Shown: piece after piece, positions 61,470 through 64,000 of the stretch
How the letters are laid out: every line of letters begins with the position of its first letter
How positions within the stretch are numbered: the stretch's first letter is position 1
The notes under the pieces: generated by a model
Databases searched by the model: none
What the model was told of the DNA's origin: nothing
Seen by the model: only the letters and a program-made list of their open reading frames with translations
Program-made: the position numbers and the translations under genes
NCBI RefSeq assembly: GCF_014384995.1
Contig: NZ_JACRSY010000017.1
Location: forward strand, 22,401 to 86,400
Source: Zhenhengia yiwuensis
GTDB lineage: Bacteria > Bacillota > Clostridia > Lachnospirales > Cellulosilyticaceae
Length of the DNA stretch: 64,000 nucleotides
Reading direction: 5' to 3'

Positions 61470-61887
61470 ATATGCCTAATGTACGAATCCCCCTAAAAGA
61501 ATTGGGGTGTTGAATAGGCTGGTGAATTGCTTGACCATTCATAGAATAAACTTTATAAGCTTTTTTATCTAATCGTTTTAGCGTAAAATAATAGGATATA
61601 CTGCTTAGCAGATGCTTTATAGCCTTATGGACTTTCTTCGATTTTTCTTCTATATTTCATTAGGTTTTCAGAGTAATATTTTGTATATCCACACTTTTAG
61701 GGGTTCTTTGCCTTTCTAATACATACAGCTCATGTATTCTATTTCTTTCCTTGTTCTTGTATGATTTAGTATTCCTATGTAGGGAGTATTTATGGGTATA
61801 ATCTCCTTTCTTAGCATAAAAAATACTCCTAGTAAAGTTTTTACTAAGAGCATCGTTTATTATTTGATTTATGAAATAACTATTCAT
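61470..61887 (-). pseudogene. Degenerate two-frame remnant
   Basis: A 75-aa frame (61660-61887) ends in TLKT-stop and is followed, after another stop and in another frame, by a 60-aa stretch ending NSFRGIRTLGI without a start codon. Together they look like a decayed gene; origin not recognised. The preceding 61372-61470 holds no gene. Confidence 0.35.
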
Positions 61888-61937
61888 TTGTTGAGTTTAA
61901 GACTATAACTGATAGGCTACTCGATAAAGTGGAATTT

Positions 61938-62450
61938 TTACAAATCAATATCCACTTTATATTCATCCTCTATTAAAATATAATTACAGTCATACTTTTT
62001 ACACATCTGCAAATTTTCCACATTTTCTTCAATCATTGATTCTATTGTACAATATGAATCATCAAGTCGACTTTCAATAGTATTCGCATATTTTTTGATA
62101 GCTGAAAAATGCTTTTCAATATACTCCTTAGTCATAACGAGACAATAAGACTGAATCTCTTTTAGATACTCATTATCAAAATCATTTTTCCAGTCGAAAG
62201 GAATATACACGCCTTCGACCACAAGGTTTTGTTGATTTTCAATTGCTGTTTTGATAATTTCTTTAACAATAGGCCACAGATAAGACACAAGTTCTTCGTC
62301 ATCCTCTGGTGTTAATTGGGTATTACCACTTCTAATAAGTCCCATTTTTAAGTGGTCAATAGATAGGTATGTGATGTTGTATTTTTCTAATATTTTTTGT
62401 GCTAATACAGTTTTCCCTGTATGAGAAGCACCCATAATTAAAATAATCAT
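61938..62450 (-). CDS. P-loop kinase-like protein
   Basis: The 170-aa protein has Walker A GASHTGKTVLA at the N-terminus and a YLSIDHLKMGLIRSG lid-type segment, then LVVEGVYIPFDW. This is the pattern of zeta-toxin/2-phosphoglycerate kinase-like nucleotide-binding proteins. Substrate unknown. Downstream and 4 bases from the acetyltransferase gene, so co-expressed. Confidence 0.8.
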   Translation of the reverse strand: MIILIMGASHTGKTVLAQKILEKYNITYLSIDHLKMGLIRSGNTQLTPEDDEELVSYLWPIVKEIIKTAIENQQNLVVEGVYIPFDWKNDFDNEYLKEIQSYCLVMTKEYIEKHFSAIKKYANTIESRLDDSYCTIESMIEENVENLQMCKKYDCNYILIEDEYKVDIDL

Positions 62451-62454
62451 TGTT

Positions 62455-62901
62455 TTATTTCTCCATAAGATAATTTGTCAATAAAACGCCTTTTCTCTCT
62501 ACATGCTGTTCCTTAATAACTTTATATCCTCTTTTTTCAAAGAAAGATTTTGCCGTGATAGAAGCGTATGTGGTAATTGTGACTTTATTAGCTGCATGTT
62601 CCAATTCATTACAAATTGCAGTTGCAATCCCTCTGTTCTGGTAATCTTTATGAACATATAGTCGATCTAAATATCCCATCTTATCTATATCTCCAAAGCC
62701 GACTATAATATTATCTTCAACTGCAACAACTGTAAAATGTTCTAATAAGGACTTGTTCCATTCTTTTAAATTCACACTACCTGTTGCCCATGCATTCAAT
62801 TGTTCCTCTGTATAATCTTTTGCATTAACTGAATGAACAGTATCATAAAATAATTCTGTTAAATATTTGCAATCTGTTTCTTCATACTCTCTGATAATCA
62901 T
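62455..62901 (-). CDS. GNAT-family N-acetyltransferase
   Basis: Started at MIIREYEETDC since AAAGGAGGTAAGAAA precedes that ATG. It has the acetyl-CoA site motif YVHKDYQNRGIATAICNEL and ASITAKSFFEKRGYKV, typical of GNAT enzymes. Substrate unknown. It leads a two-gene transcript with the P-loop kinase-like gene. Confidence 0.9.
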   Translation of the reverse strand: MIIREYEETDCKYLTELFYDTVHSVNAKDYTEEQLNAWATGSVNLKEWNKSLLEHFTVVAVEDNIIVGFGDIDKMGYLDRLYVHKDYQNRGIATAICNELEHAANKVTITTYASITAKSFFEKRGYKVIKEQHVERKGVLLTNYLMEK

Positions 62902-63035
62902 TTTCTTACCTCCTTTCAAACTCTACTTTATAGATCTATAAAATATCCACTTTGCAATCTACAATTTAGTATATTATAACAAATTAATCTTTTATTTACA
63001 CCTCAATTTAAATACTTACACTCAATACAATATCC

Positions 63036-63276
63036 TCAATTGCATCCAATATTCCTTCTAGCACTAGCAACACCCTGAGTTCCAATTTCATGCCCTAATC
63101 GTTCTTCTAAGGTTTGTTCAAATCCTTGTATTGGCATAATATTAGCCCACATTTGCTTTACCATATGCTCTTGTAGAATTGTTTGTCCTATAGAGTTAGT
63201 CGTTTCTGTGTAGGCTATAAATGTTATTCCTTTATTTAGTTTCCCTGCATCAAAGCGGATTATATCACCTACTTTC
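63036..63276 (-). pseudogene. Phage head-closure protein remnant
   Basis: The minus strand reads KVGDIIRFDAGKLNKGITF, MWANIMPIQGFEQTLE and GHEIGTQG without a start codon. This is the pattern of SPP1 gp16-like head closure proteins, so the right margin contains a decayed second phage. Confidence 0.55.
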
Positions 63277-63398
63277 TAAGCTTATTACTAATTAATGTAC
63301 TAATCTTAAAATAACCTAGTCATGCGTTAAGCTCATCCGAACTGGTGCAATAAGATATTTATCATGCTCCCCCTGTGTTAGAGTGATGACACAAGGTG

Positions 63399-63545
63399 TT
63401 AAAAGTGATCTAAAGCCTCTTTAACCCCATCATCCACGCCAAAATCATTAAGCCCATTCACCTTATACGCTTCATTTCCTTTTACAATTAGCTCATCCAA
63501 AGTTAATTCATATGATTCAGCTAACTGGCGTATTAACTTACTTTA
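63399..63545 (-). pseudogene. Short decayed frame
   Basis: KLIRQLAESYELTLDELIVKG and FGVDDGVKEALDHF-stop form an open stretch without start. It is probably part of the same decayed phage module; the family is not recognised. The next 300 bases (63546-63856) contain only multiply stopped helical fragments. Confidence 0.4.
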
Positions 63546-63856
63546 CACATTGTAGCTAGTATCTTTAAGTACTTTCTGTTACCTCTCTTGTAGCAATTTC
63601 TTTATTCGAATCAGTTTGTAAAACTCATAGTTCATTTAATATGGATGTTTGATTTTACTTATCGTTTGTTGATGGATCTCTTTCATTACGGGCATCAATA
63701 CTCTAGCTTCTTCTTATGTTTGAATTGAGTATCAATCTGATTCACTTCATCTGTATAACCATTAATTTTATCTAGCTCATCTTTTTAGAAGGCTCGTTTT
63801 TCTAGTGATAATTTCATTTAAGTATTCTTTCTAGCTTAATTTTGAGTGGCGAATTG

Positions 63857-64000
63857 TCAAGTTAAGTGCAACACCTTTTCGTAATATACTTCATAGGGTG
63901 TTTTCCAGTTTAAGCATTTACGAGGTCGTTTATTTAACTCTAATACTTTTTCTTGAATGACATTATCGGGAGTATCTGTTATATCCATACTTTTAGGAAA
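63857..64000 (-). mobile_element. IS30-family transposase 3' end (partial)
   Basis: The minus frame, open to the window edge, ends KRPRKCLNWKTPYEVYYEKV then LHLT-stop, the characteristic C-terminus of IS30-family transposases, followed by a likely terminal inverted repeat (GACAATTCGCC). The element continues beyond the window. Confidence 0.85.

Noticed and set aside
1..64000. CRISPR arrays and tRNA genes
   Set aside because: No regularly spaced direct repeats with unique spacers and no cloverleaf-like sequence were seen by eye.

Overview
The window is AT-rich, uses standard bacterial start sites with strong AGGAGG-type ribosome binding sites, and carries nearly all its genes on the minus strand. 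Gene content and codon use suggest a low-GC Firmicute of class Clostridia, probably Lachnospirales. Cellulosilyticum is my best guess but is unverified.

Layout. (1) 1-2661: a compact minus-strand cluster that I do not recognise as a described system. It holds a small cysteine-cluster protein, a protein with an HNH-like motif plus glycine-rich membrane segments, and a partial second glycine-rich protein. (2) 2868-5015: recD2. (3) About 5.08-41.6 kb: a nearly complete HK97-type siphoviral prophage. It starts with two overlapping large serine recombinases, then amidase, holin and tail tip. Next come tape measure, a frameshifted tail chaperone pair, tail tube, connectors, capsid, ClpP-type protease, portal and terminase. 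An accessory block (amidoligase, cyclotransferase, ParB-methyltransferase, HNH) precedes the late regulator and a replication block (SNF2 helicase, VRR-NUC, primase-helicase, family A polymerase, SSB-like protein, sigma factor, DUF2800 nuclease). A divergent repressor/Cro switch with ImmA ends the element. Two autonomous moron-like insertions interrupt the late operon: an Abi_2 gene flanked by two copies of a structured RNA, and a 109-aa gene with its own promoter, riboswitch-like leader and terminators.

(4) 41.6-53.5 kb: a defence island with a type I restriction-modification operon (hsdM-hsdS-hsdR), a YgjP-like metallopeptidase, and a cassette-like array. In the array, cargo genes (two with PD-(D/E)XK-like C-termini) alternate with three copies of a 60-75 bp hairpin repeat and two broken copies of a YdbC/PC4-type gene. 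(5) 54.85-57.92 kb: a 3-kb element with a short serine recombinase, inserted at the 3' end of rlmD and flanked by an approximately 80-bp direct repeat that preserves the last codons of rlmD. (6) 57.9-62.9 kb: ordinary chromosomal genes (rlmD, a methyltransferase-like gene, a DUF434 gene, a P-loop kinase-like gene, a GNAT acetyltransferase). (7) 62.9-64 kb: decayed DNA with a broken phage head-closure gene and the 3' end of an IS30-family transposase.

The prophage left end lies between recD2 and the recombinases. I could not find the matching right attachment core, so whether the defence island is phage cargo or a neighbouring chromosomal island is unresolved.
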